NCBI GenBank assembly: GCA_021774695.1 | Contig: JAJFIU010000026.1 | Span: 1-39,386, forward strand | Length of the DNA stretch: 39,386 nucleotides | Direction: 5' to 3' | Source of the DNA: Alphaproteobacteria bacterium | GTDB taxonomy: Bacteria > Pseudomonadota > Alphaproteobacteria > Sphingomonadales > Kordiimonadaceae | Shown here: one piece after another, positions 26,713 through 34,629 of the stretch | Layout of the letters: each line of letters starts with the position of its first letter | Position numbering within the stretch: the first letter of the stretch is position 1 | Translations under genes and position numbers: made by a program | The notes under the pieces: generated by a model | Databases searched by the model: none | Told to the model about the DNA's origin: nothing | What the model saw: only the letters and a program-made list of their open reading frames with translations

Positions 26713-27909
26713 TTAGACTTTTAGTCCTACCTTTTCCGCAGTGCGCTTGAAACGCGCAATAATTTCGGCAACTTGCTGGCTGGTATGCTGGGCACAGACG
26801 CTGATGCGCAGTAAAAACATACCTGCTGGTGTTGCTGGCGGCGCCGCCATATTGGTATAAACGCCCTCCATCAGCAGCTGTTCCCAAAATTTTGTGCCAA
26901 TCATTACGTCAGGCAAATGCACAGCAATAATGGGGCTTTCAGCCGTTTCGGTGCACATGGCAAAGCCAGCCTGTTTCAATCCGCTATGCAACTGGCGGGC
27001 ATTTTCCCACAAGTGGGCGCGGCGGTTACCGCTGCGACTTATGGCTTTTATTGAAGCCGTTGCAGAGGCGACGACACTTGGGGGCAGGCTAGCGGTAAAT
27101 ATGTAGGGACGGCTTACAAACCGCAGCACGTCGAATTTCGGATGGTTTGATACTGCAAAACCGCCCATCGTTCCAACGGATTTGGAGAATGTGCCGACGA
27201 TAAAATCTGCCAGATGTTCAACGCCTAACTCTTCAGCGATGCCGCGTCCGTTTTCACCGCAAAACCCCATGGAGTGGGCTTCGTCGACAAGCGTCATACA
27301 ACCATATTGCTTAGCAACTTCAAGAAGTTCTTTCAGCGGAGCAGCATCGCCGAGCATAGAATACATGCCTTCAACCACAACAAGCTTCCCGGCATCGGCG
27401 GGAAGGCGCTTGAGACGGCGTTCCATTTGAGCCACATTATTATGCTTGAAGCGGACAATTGTCGCGTTGCCCATCGCGCAGCCATCATAAATAGATGCAT
27501 GGCAGTCGGCGTCAATAATTACGAAGTCGTCTTTGCCACCAAGCGCGGAAATCATGCCCAAATTGGCTTGGTAGCCGGTAGAAAAAACCATACATTCATT
27601 CATGTCGTAAAAATCAGCGATGGTTGCTTCCAATGCTTTGTGACCACCGTAAGTGCCGTTCAAGACGCGTGACCCAGTTGTACCGGTTCCAAAATCATCC
27701 AGCGCTTTTTTCGCAGCTTCGATCGCCTCTTCGTTGAACGTCATACCCATATAATTATTGGTGCCCGCAAGAATGGTACGTCGGCCGCCAATGATGGCTT
27801 CTGTTTCAGAAATGACTTCTTCAATTACGACCTTGAAAGGGTCGGCTTTTTCGAATGGAAGCGATGCCCGTAAATCAGTTATATTATCAAATTTATCTAG
27901 TAAATCCAA
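26713..27909 (-). CDS. spt: Serine palmitoyltransferase
   Basis: PLP enzyme of the alpha-oxoamine synthase family that condenses serine with an acyl thioester to give 3-ketosphinganine. All key residues are visible in the 398 residues: Lys243 (TFSKSVGTMGG) for the PLP Schiff base, Asp209 and His212 (LVDEAHSMG), His137 (DADCHAS) that stacks on PLP, and the GTG-rich loop at 74-80. Soluble, homodimeric bacterial SPT is the expected form; there is no membrane anchor. The gene is 4 bases downstream of a dedicated acyl carrier protein, so the acyl donor is likely acyl-ACP. KBL or AONS (glycine C-acetyltransferase, BioF) are family alternatives, but the surrounding ceramide genes argue for SPT. Confidence 0.92.
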   Translation of the reverse strand: MDLLDKFDNITDLRASLPFEKADPFKVVIEEVISETEAIIGGRRTILAGTNNYMGMTFNEEAIEAAKKALDDFGTGTTGSRVLNGTYGGHKALEATIADFYDMNECMVFSTGYQANLGMISALGGKDDFVIIDADCHASIYDGCAMGNATIVRFKHNNVAQMERRLKRLPADAGKLVVVEGMYSMLGDAAPLKELLEVAKQYGCMTLVDEAHSMGFCGENGRGIAEELGVEHLADFIVGTFSKSVGTMGGFAVSNHPKFDVLRFVSRPYIFTASLPPSVVASATASIKAISRSGNRRAHLWENARQLHSGLKQAGFAMCTETAESPIIAVHLPDVMIGTKFWEQLLMEGVYTNMAAPPATPAGMFLLRISVCAQHTSQQVAEIIARFKRTAEKVGLKV

Positions 27910-27913
27910 TTAT

Positions 27914-28159
27914 TTAGCCTTTTGCAACGATTGTGTCTACTGCATCTGCAACCTGCTCAATGGTTTCCAGATCAGGCAACATATTAAGCGGTAGGATAAT
28001 ATCGAAATCATCTTCAATGTCTGCAACCAGATCCATGACGGTCAGGCTGTCCAACTCCAGATTAGCCGCGAAGGTTGTCGCGGGTGTTAGATCGATGTTC
28101 TTTTTGTTCAAAGGGCCGATCAAGCCGTAGATTAATTCCAGTGTCGCTGTTTTAGCCAT
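27914..28159 (-). CDS. Acyl carrier protein dedicated to sphingolipid synthesis
   Basis: An 81-residue acidic carrier protein with the phosphopantetheine attachment Ser38 in LELDSLTVMD and the helix II-III pattern EDDFDIILPLN. It lies between the CerR-like gene and spt, 4 bases before the latter. The usual housekeeping ACP travels with fab genes and has the motif GADSLD, so this is a specialised paralogue that should carry the fatty acid loaded by the acyl-AMP ligase at 29200 and offer it to serine palmitoyltransferase. The same ACP-SPT pairing is known in Caulobacter and Sphingomonas. Confidence 0.92.
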   Translation of the reverse strand: MAKTATLELIYGLIGPLNKKNIDLTPATTFAANLELDSLTVMDLVADIEDDFDIILPLNMLPDLETIEQVADAVDTIVAKG

Positions 28160-28228
28160 TTTTTTTACCTACCTGACCAGCCCACTTGGGCGATTATATT
28201 TCTATTCGTTATATCGGTATGTGCCGGA

Positions 28229-29185
28229 TCATAAAAGGCCATTTTTTCGATACCATTCAATGGTGTCTTCTAATCCGGCTTTTAGGCCAAATTGCGGGGA
28301 CCACTCAGTATGCTTAAAGCGCCGTGGTTCTTTCACTGTCCAATCTGGGTGACACAAGTATTTTGCTGTCGATAATGTCAGCATGGCCGGACGGTTAAGG
28401 ATATTTGCGATCACACCATTAACCGCACCTATGCCGCCAAGCACGGGAAACGGTACTGGAATAGTGCGAATATTTTTTTTGCCGGTATCGGGCAGGGCGT
28501 TTACTACGTCTTTAACTGTATAACCGCCATTTTTTCCGTCATCAATTTCAACAATAGCCTGTCCGTTGCTTTTGTCGCACAGTGCGACCAATGCGTGTGC
28601 CATATCAACGGCGTGGATCATTGAAAATCGATTTCCTGTGCCGCCAGGCGCGGGAAGCAGGCCGTAACGAGTTGCTTTAAGGAGTTTTAAAATCTCCTTG
28701 TCACCCGGGCCGTATATTGCGGGCGGGCGCACGATGGTCCAGCTGAAAGCCCACTTTCGTGCTGTGAGAAGTAATTCAGTGCCGGCTTTGCTGGCTCCGT
28801 AATGTGATAATTTGGGCTCTCGGGCTGAGAGACTGGAAACATGTACAACATGGCTGATGCCAGCTTCTTGGGCGGCGTTAAACAGGTGCTTGCTGCCGCC
28901 GACATTAACATCAAAAAAAATATCTCGGTTCAGCGCTTTGGTGAGCCCGGCTAAATGTAGCAGTATTGTGCAGCCACCCATGAGTTGTTTCAGGCTCTCG
29001 GCATCGTCAAGGGCACCTTCAACCCACTCTACGTTGGTCATTTCTGCTTGGGGACGGCGCGTAAGAGCTTTGACTTTATAGCCTTTTTCAACCAGCGCAT
29101 GAAGAGTGTGCCCGCCAAGAAATCCGGTTGCCCCGGTCAAGGCAATCGTTTGACCGGTATTAGTTTTGTTTGTTTTTTTTGGCAT
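28229..29185 (-). CDS. cerR: NAD(P)-dependent reductase, CerR-like (3-ketosphinganine reductase)
   Basis: A 318-residue extended short-chain dehydrogenase. The Rossmann motif GxxGxxG is at 18-24 (LTGATGFLGG), and the catalytic triad is Ser118 (HVSSLS), Tyr129 and Lys133 (YGASK). The sequence is of the epimerase/NDUFA9-like class. In Caulobacter the gene in this position, cerR, is required for the keto reduction in ceramide synthesis, and the gene order spt-acp-cerR-ligase is the same here. Direct reduction of the 3-keto group is the leading role. No membrane segment is obvious. Other sugar-nucleotide epimerase functions are possible for the family but fit the neighbours poorly. Confidence 0.86.
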   Translation of the reverse strand: MPKKTNKTNTGQTIALTGATGFLGGHTLHALVEKGYKVKALTRRPQAEMTNVEWVEGALDDAESLKQLMGGCTILLHLAGLTKALNRDIFFDVNVGGSKHLFNAAQEAGISHVVHVSSLSAREPKLSHYGASKAGTELLLTARKWAFSWTIVRPPAIYGPGDKEILKLLKATRYGLLPAPGGTGNRFSMIHAVDMAHALVALCDKSNGQAIVEIDDGKNGGYTVKDVVNALPDTGKKNIRTIPVPFPVLGGIGAVNGVIANILNRPAMLTLSTAKYLCHPDWTVKEPRRFKHTEWSPQFGLKAGLEDTIEWYRKNGLL

Positions 29186-29199
29186 GGTTCGCCCGGTGG

Positions 29200-30948
29200 C
29201 TAGCTGGCAATTGCTTGCAGATGGCCCGATAAATATTGGTTTCGTGCTTTTGTGCGGCTAAGTTTCCCAGAGGACGTGCGAGGCAACGACTTAGGCGGCA
29301 CGAGCTCGATCACACAATTTATACCGGTTTCCGACTGAATTTGCTTCTTGAGCGCATCAATTAACTGCATACGTTCGCCGTCGCCTGATATGCGGCATTG
29401 CGCCAGTATCATTGGGATTTCTTGGGCATTATCGCCGGGTACGGAAATCGCAGCAACATCGCCTTTTTTAAGACCTTCAACTTGTTCCGCCGCCCATTCG
29501 ATATCTTGAGGCCAGTGGTTTCGGCCATTAACGATAATCATGTCTTTGGCGCGCCCGACAATATAGATACAACGCTCTTTCATATATCCCATGTCGCCAG
29601 TGTCCAGCCAACCTTCAGGGCTTAAGACTTCGCGTGTGGTTTCGGGATCATTGAAATACTCGCGCATGACAGAAGTGCCGCGTAGGTAAACCCTGCCAAT
29701 CTGGCGGTCCGCCAAAGGTGTGTCACCTTCGTCGCGAATTTCAATTTCATACTCAGGCAGAAGTTTGCCGCAATTGACAACTTCGCGCATGCGCTTGTCA
29801 TCTGAACTTTGTACAAGAATTTGCTTGTCGCCCGTGAGTGCGGCCTCTTCAATCAAGTCAATTTCGATACCCTTGCCAACTTGGCCGAAACTTACGCCCA
29901 ACGTACACTCCGCTAGGCCGTAGCTTGGTAAAAATGCCTTATCGGAAAAGCCTATTTGCGCAAATGTATCGTGAAATTCCTGCATAACTTCCGGGCGGAT
30001 CATTTCCGCTCCGATGCCAGCAACCCGAACCGCGCTTAGGTCCAGTCCCTCCATTGCGCTGGCGCGCATGGCTGCACGGCGGGTGCAAATATCAAACCCA
30101 AATGTGGGGCTGTAGGTAATGGTGCCTTTGGTCGCGCTTAATACCCGAAGCCAACTCATGGGGCGCCTTGCGAATTCCTCGGTTGGAATAAAATCAACCG
30201 ATAACTGGCAGGTAATAGATGTAAGTAACGTGCCAACCAAACCCATGTCGTGGTAAAATGGAAGCCAAGAGACGCAGCGATCAGTATCTACCAGGCGCAC
30301 GCCGTGAAAACTCATGCCGTGGGTATTGGCCAGAAGCGAACGATGAGTAACTGATACACCGTGCGGAAAGCGAGTGCTGCCAGACGAATATTGCAAGTAA
30401 GCAAGGTCATCAGGCGTCGGCAATCTAGGCTCGCCTTCACCTTCAGCGTTTAAGTAAGCATCAATGTTACCGCAAAAAGTCAGTTCAAGTCCGGATGTGG
30501 CCTCGCCCACAATTTCATCCATGAAAGAAGGAGCCATAAGACCGTTAGCCTTGCAACTTTCCATTTGCATGCGAAGCTGCGAGACGTAGCCTTCTTTGCC
30601 GCCGAACGATGTGGGCAGGGGCAGGGGAACCGGCAGTACGCTTGCATACTGGCAGCCAACAAAAAAGCAGACGAAGTTTGCACTGGTTTCCGCGATCAAG
30701 GCAACACGATCACCTTTTTGAAAACCCATTCCTACGAGCTTGCTGCCAATAATCTCGGCGCGGTCTCGTATTTGTTTCCAGGTGATACTTTCGGTAACAT
30801 CGCCGCGGGCATTGAAAAAGTTAACGCCGCGTGCGCCTTTAGCCGCATATTCGATTGCGTCGACTAGGGTATCAAAGTCAGAATATCGGCGATCAAGTGA
30901 CGGATCTAGTGTTGGTGTCACCCCAATCTGTGCGTTTGAATCGACCAT
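29200..30948 (-). CDS. Fatty acyl-AMP ligase / acyl-ACP synthetase for sphingolipid synthesis
   Basis: Adenylating enzyme of about 582 residues in the FAAL subgroup. The P-loop-like motif reads SSGSTRFPHGV, the form typical of FAAL rather than acyl-CoA ligase (SGTTGxPKG). The hinge region is DTGDMGYM followed by GRAKDMIIVNGRNHWPQDIE, and the C-terminal catalytic Lys is in TSSGKLSRTK, about 20 residues before the end. It should activate a fatty acid with ATP and load the ACP at 27914. In Caulobacter the equivalent gene lies in the same place (from memory, named aasR or fadD-like). The ATG at 30948, five bases after GGGG, is preferred to the GTG at 30954. It is the first gene of the synthesis operon. 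Confidence 0.88.
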   Translation of the reverse strand: MVDSNAQIGVTPTLDPSLDRRYSDFDTLVDAIEYAAKGARGVNFFNARGDVTESITWKQIRDRAEIIGSKLVGMGFQKGDRVALIAETSANFVCFFVGCQYASVLPVPLPLPTSFGGKEGYVSQLRMQMESCKANGLMAPSFMDEIVGEATSGLELTFCGNIDAYLNAEGEGEPRLPTPDDLAYLQYSSGSTRFPHGVSVTHRSLLANTHGMSFHGVRLVDTDRCVSWLPFYHDMGLVGTLLTSITCQLSVDFIPTEEFARRPMSWLRVLSATKGTITYSPTFGFDICTRRAAMRASAMEGLDLSAVRVAGIGAEMIRPEVMQEFHDTFAQIGFSDKAFLPSYGLAECTLGVSFGQVGKGIEIDLIEEAALTGDKQILVQSSDDKRMREVVNCGKLLPEYEIEIRDEGDTPLADRQIGRVYLRGTSVMREYFNDPETTREVLSPEGWLDTGDMGYMKERCIYIVGRAKDMIIVNGRNHWPQDIEWAAEQVEGLKKGDVAAISVPGDNAQEIPMILAQCRISGDGERMQLIDALKKQIQSETGINCVIELVPPKSLPRTSSGKLSRTKARNQYLSGHLQAIAS

Positions 30949-31213
30949 TTTCACCCCAGGGCTGTTAACTAACTAGCCTAAAACAACACAGCAACAATGG
31001 TTTATATCACCATTGTCACAAAAAACTATACAAAAAACACGTTACTCTGGGCTAAATAATACTTGCATTTAACCCGTTTTCTACAGTTCATAACTGCTTG
31101 ATCGCCCATGCAATTATTACGGTTGGATTACAGTTTGTTTTTCCACTTCGCAAGATAATTTTGGCTACTTGCATGTGCGGTAATGGCAAATAGAGTAGGA
31201 ATACGGCTAAAAA
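30949..31213. other. Divergent control region of the sphingolipid operon and a PLP-enzyme gene
   Basis: 265 AT-rich bases between divergent genes, with no coding frame. The most distinct element is the inverted repeat at 30994-31016, listed separately. I could not place convincing -35/-10 boxes; AT-rich TATAAA- and TATAGT-like hexamers occur on the minus strand near the repeat, but none has a well-placed partner. Confidence 0.5.
30994..31016. promoter_or_regulatory. 8-7-8 perfect inverted repeat, candidate operator
   Basis: ACAATGGT, seven bases, then ACCATTGT, with all eight arm bases matching. It lies 46 bases upstream of the ligase start on the minus strand, within the likely promoter, and about 200 bases from the opposite gene. 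A 23-base dyad of this size suits a dimeric repressor or activator. No regulator gene is adjacent. The identity of the binding protein is unknown. Confidence 0.45.
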
Positions 31214-32410
31214 ATGACAGTAGAAGCTGCAGGCTTATCGCCGAAAACAGTAGTGGCTGTGCGAGATTTAACCCCCGGGGTGAAGGGGCGTATCCATTTG
31301 GATAACTGCGGTTCAGCACTGATGCCCAGCCCTGTGATTGCTGCAATGCAGAATGCGCTTCAGCGAGATGCGGCCTTCGGCGGCTATGTTGCTCAGGAGC
31401 AACAGGAAGGTAAATTGGAAGCGGGTTATTCGTCTCTAGCCCGTTTGTTGGGCGGCGATGTATCTGACTATGCGTTTGTCGGCAGTGCCGTGGACGGTTG
31501 GACCAAGGCCTTTTATAGCCTGCCACTTCAGGCAGGTGACAATATCGTCACCGCTTATAATGAATATTGCAGCAATTATATCGCCTTTCTCCAAGTGAAG
31601 AAGAATCGAGGCGTGGAAATTCGCGTTGCACGACAGGCACCGAGTGGCAGGATTGATCTGGCGCATCTGCAGTCGTTGATAGATAAACGCACAGCCCTGA
31701 TCAGTATCAGCCATATGCCGTCATCAAGCGGTGAGATCAATCAGGTTGAAAAAGTCGGGGAAATCGCCCGGTCTGCAGGCGTGCTCTATCAGTTGGATGC
31801 CTGCCAGTCGGTCGGACATGTGCCGGTTGACGTTGGCCGCATTGGTTGCGATATCCTGACGGGTACGTCCCGAAAGTTTTTGCGTGGGCCTCGGGGTATT
31901 GGCTTTTTGTACGTAAACGAGAAGGCGCGTTCTGTGATGGAACCGGTAGTTTTGACAAACCAATCGGCAGAATGGAGCAGTGCTGATGACTATTCTTTGC
32001 GCCAGGACGCCCGCGTTTTTGAAGCTTGGGAGCGCAGCGTTATTAATCAGTTGGGTTTCTCTGCAGCTATTGATTACCTGCTTGAGTTGGGCGTGGAAGC
32101 GGCAACCCAGCAGATAGCAAAGAATGCGACATATTTGCGAAAGCGATTGCCCGACCTGAAAAATGTCACCGTTGAATGTCCGCCTGGCGCTGTGTCGGCT
32201 ATTATAACGCTGAATATCGCAGGGCGATTGCCATCAGATGTTAAATCAATTCTGGAAGATCAACATATTGCAGTGAAAACGGCTAGCGTTGTTCATACCC
32301 GCCTGGATATGGAGCACCGTGGTATAGAATCCGCAGTGCGAGTATCGCCTCACTATTATACCAGCACCGAAGATATGGACACGCTTTTAACCGCCTTGGA
32401 AGCGTTGTAA
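31214..32410 (+). CDS. Class V PLP-dependent aminotransferase-like enzyme
   Basis: A 398-residue fold-type I PLP enzyme of the NifS/IscS/isopenicillin-epimerase superfamily. Lys221 (GTSRKFLRGPRGIG) binds PLP, Asp195 and Gln198 (YQLDACQSVGHV) contact the ring, and the N-terminal HLDNCGSALMP is the usual LDNAG substrate motif. I see no cysteine in the C-terminal loop where desulfurases carry the catalytic Cys; the nearest, in VECPPGA, sits in a beta strand region. It is therefore more likely an aminotransferase, epimerase or C-S lyase than a cysteine desulfurase. Ribosome-binding site is weak (AGGA 13 bases upstream). RecX starts two bases after it stops, so they are co-transcribed, without an obvious functional link. 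Confidence 0.85.
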   Translation: MTVEAAGLSPKTVVAVRDLTPGVKGRIHLDNCGSALMPSPVIAAMQNALQRDAAFGGYVAQEQQEGKLEAGYSSLARLLGGDVSDYAFVGSAVDGWTKAFYSLPLQAGDNIVTAYNEYCSNYIAFLQVKKNRGVEIRVARQAPSGRIDLAHLQSLIDKRTALISISHMPSSSGEINQVEKVGEIARSAGVLYQLDACQSVGHVPVDVGRIGCDILTGTSRKFLRGPRGIGFLYVNEKARSVMEPVVLTNQSAEWSSADDYSLRQDARVFEAWERSVINQLGFSAAIDYLLELGVEAATQQIAKNATYLRKRLPDLKNVTVECPPGAVSAIITLNIAGRLPSDVKSILEDQHIAVKTASVVHTRLDMEHRGIESAVRVSPHYYTSTEDMDTLLTALEAL

Positions 32411-32411
32411 A

Positions 32412-33044
32412 GTGGACAGTGAATACAATAGCGATTTGGAAACGGGCAGATTTGCGGCCAGAGAAAAATCAACGCAATCAAAGCCTAAAAAGCCCAAAAA
32501 AGTAACTGCGGGGTATTTAGAGCGGGCCGCTGTGCATTATTTGGGGCGCTTCAGTAGTTCAGAACAGAACCTTCGCGGCGTCTTGGAGCGAAAAATTCGC
32601 CGGAGAAATGAAAACCATGCACCGGCAACTGAGGAGCAGCAAGGCTGGATATCTGATGTTGTGGCAAAATGTGTGCGCTACGACTATGTGGATGACAATC
32701 GGTACGCGGCTCAGCGCGCGGAAATGCTACTCAGGAAAGGCAAGCCGGTTCGCATGATCAAACAGGATCTCAGGCACAAAGGCATATCAGCCGATATTTC
32801 CGCTGTGGCTTTGGCTCAGTTAGGGGGCGAAGATGCTGCTGCAATCGACCAGAAAGCTGCTGCTGCCTATATAAAAAGGCGGCGGTTTGGCCCTTTTCGC
32901 CGAGAGGTTGGTGCTGACAGTGTGCTAATTGCGGCAAAAAGGGAAAAGGAGCTGGCCTCAATGGCTCGCGCAGGTTTTGCGTACGGACTGGCCACTGAAA
33001 TGCTGGATTGGTCAGCGGATGGCATTATTGATCTTTTGGCATAA
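32412..33044 (+). CDS. recX: Recombination regulator RecX
   Basis: A 210-residue basic helical protein of the RecX family, which limits RecA filament extension. The three-helix repeats are recognisable: AVHYLGRFSSSEQNLRGVLERKI, then YVDDNRYAAQRAEMLLRKGKPVRMIKQDLRHKGI (the conserved DDxxYA-type motif followed by RHKGI), and a third unit in the C-terminal half. The N-terminal 35 residues are polar with a Lys-Pro-rich stretch (KPKKPKKVT), a common alphaproteobacterial extension. GTG is the start, two bases after the preceding stop. recA is not in the window. The 3' end overlaps the convergent MobA-like gene by 20 bases. Confidence 0.9.
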   Translation: MDSEYNSDLETGRFAAREKSTQSKPKKPKKVTAGYLERAAVHYLGRFSSSEQNLRGVLERKIRRRNENHAPATEEQQGWISDVVAKCVRYDYVDDNRYAAQRAEMLLRKGKPVRMIKQDLRHKGISADISAVALAQLGGEDAAAIDQKAAAAYIKRRRFGPFRREVGADSVLIAAKREKELASMARAGFAYGLATEMLDWSADGIIDLLA

Positions 33045-34629
33045 TTCCAAACTGCGCCAACATTTCCGGCGTATCCAAGTCAATCAAAATGCCTGGGTCA
33101 TCCACAGCCACTTCAATGATTTTTTCAAAATTGTCTCTTAGTAGTTTTTTTCCGCCGGCGTCGCCGCTCAAATGTGTCAAGTCGGCAAAAAATCTTTGAT
33201 GCCAAAGAACTGGGTGCCCGCGTTTACCGTGGAATGTTGGGACAAGAATGACTGCTCCCTCGGTTTCCCCGGCAGTAATCAGCATTTTTTCAATCGTTGA
33301 TTTTTGAACAAATGGCATGTCGCCCAGACAGATAAACGCATATTTGACGTTGCTTTCCAAAGCCCCAATGCCTGCCGCGAGGCTGGTGCCCATTCCCTGC
33401 TTGAAATTTGGGTTATGCACTACAGATACTTGTTTCGCGGGCAGGCATGCCTCAATTTCTTGCGCTCGGTGGCCGGTAACAGCAAGTACTGTTAGACCCT
33501 TTACCGCAAGCAAGGCATCGACTGTAGTGCGTATAACGCTCTTATTGCCCAGCACGGAGAGCAATTTGTGAGCATTTTTAGCCCGCGACGATTTTCCTGC
33601 TGCCAAAACAACTGCCCCGGCGATTGCTGGCTTGTCGCCGGGTGGTTGGCCGGTCTTTACGGCTCGGGGGGTGGTCCGGCCGGCGGGCTCTTTCAACAGC
33701 CCTCCGGTTCCCATTTTGGTCAGGACCTGCGCATTCAAAGGTTCCTTCGCCGCAAAGAGTTCTAACACCCAGTCAAACCCATTGAGGGCAGGGGATTTTG
33801 CACAACCCGGTAGTCCGATAATGGTTTGGCTGCCAAGTTTACCCAGCATGAGAAGGTTCCCCGGATCAGCTGGCATTCCAAGCTTGATCAGGTCGCCGCC
33901 AGCATCCGCCAGCGCCGCAGGAAAAATGTCGCGTTTGTCGCTGATTGCGGAAGCACCGAGCATCAATATGAGGTCTTGCCCATCCACCTTGGCTTGTTCA
34001 AGGGCGGCGGTAACGCTCTCCTTATTGTGCAATACTGGCTCGCGGATTTGCAATTGGCCCTTAACTCGTTCCATACGAGACGTCAGGCTTGTAAGTGCGC
34101 GTTCTTTTAGTGCTTCGCCGGTTACAACTAGGGTGGCGGTAAATTCCTGATACGATTTAACGGCTAACCGCGACGTCGTGTTGCGAATATTATCTAATTT
34201 CGCCGCAGCTAACCCGTAGGGAACAAGCTTGATTGTTGCCACCAGTTGCCCTTCGCGAACTGTCGTATGTGGGGCCAGGGAAGCAGCGGAAAAGGCGTCA
34301 TCAGTATTATTGACCGCATCAATGCCGCCACCCGGAACAAACAAACCATCTTGCGTGGAAACTATGTTGGCCCGGCCTCTGCCAGCTAGCTCCACTTTTA
34401 ATCCTGATCCGGTGATACTTTCTGCCGCAAGTCTTGCTGCTTCGTTTTCGTCCAAATCGTTATCTTCCAGCAAAAATATCTGGGCCTTTTCAACGCCTGC
34501 GGCCGTCAACTCGCCAATAAGAGTGCCGGTGATGAGCGTTCCCTTGGATATTCGCTTTGGGCCACACTTGATACTGTGTGCAAGTGTCCAGCCTTCAGAG
34601 TTTATTAGGGCTCGCTCCTCAAACTTCAC
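33025..34629 (-). CDS. Molybdopterin-binding / MobA-like cytidylyltransferase fusion
   Basis: A 534-residue two-domain protein. The N-terminal part (about 1-335) is a molybdopterin-binding MoeA/MogA-like domain with GTLITGTLIGELTAAGV and a glycine-rich LMLGASAISDKRD segment. The C-terminal part (about 340-534) is an NTP-transferase of the MobA/MocA class with VVLAAGKSSRAKNAHKLL, CLGDMPFV for metal binding and HGKRGHPVLW. The family converts molybdenum cofactor to its cytosine dinucleotide form (MCD) for xanthine-oxidase-type enzymes. It overlaps xdhC by four bases, forming a cofactor maturation pair. No molybdenum hydroxylase gene is in the window, so the client enzyme lies elsewhere. The exact role of the N-terminal half in this fusion is not established to my knowledge. 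Confidence 0.88.
   Translation of the reverse strand: MKFEERALINSEGWTLAHSIKCGPKRISKGTLITGTLIGELTAAGVEKAQIFLLEDNDLDENEAARLAAESITGSGLKVELAGRGRANIVSTQDGLFVPGGGIDAVNNTDDAFSAASLAPHTTVREGQLVATIKLVPYGLAAAKLDNIRNTTSRLAVKSYQEFTATLVVTGEALKERALTSLTSRMERVKGQLQIREPVLHNKESVTAALEQAKVDGQDLILMLGASAISDKRDIFPAALADAGGDLIKLGMPADPGNLLMLGKLGSQTIIGLPGCAKSPALNGFDWVLELFAAKEPLNAQVLTKMGTGGLLKEPAGRTTPRAVKTGQPPGDKPAIAGAVVLAAGKSSRAKNAHKLLSVLGNKSVIRTTVDALLAVKGLTVLAVTGHRAQEIEACLPAKQVSVVHNPNFKQGMGTSLAAGIGALESNVKYAFICLGDMPFVQKSTIEKMLITAGETEGAVILVPTFHGKRGHPVLWHQRFFADLTHLSGDAGGKKLLRDNFEKIIEVAVDDPGILIDLDTPEMLAQFGIMPKDQ

Noticed and set aside
30988-31010. TATAAA/TATAGT-like hexamers as promoter boxes of the sphingolipid operon
   Set aside because: No acceptable -35 partner at 16-18 bases; in an AT-rich stretch such hexamers are expected by chance.
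33632-34150. A 172-residue plus-strand frame
   Set aside because: Antisense to the well-supported molybdopterin-binding domain; no recognisable domain.
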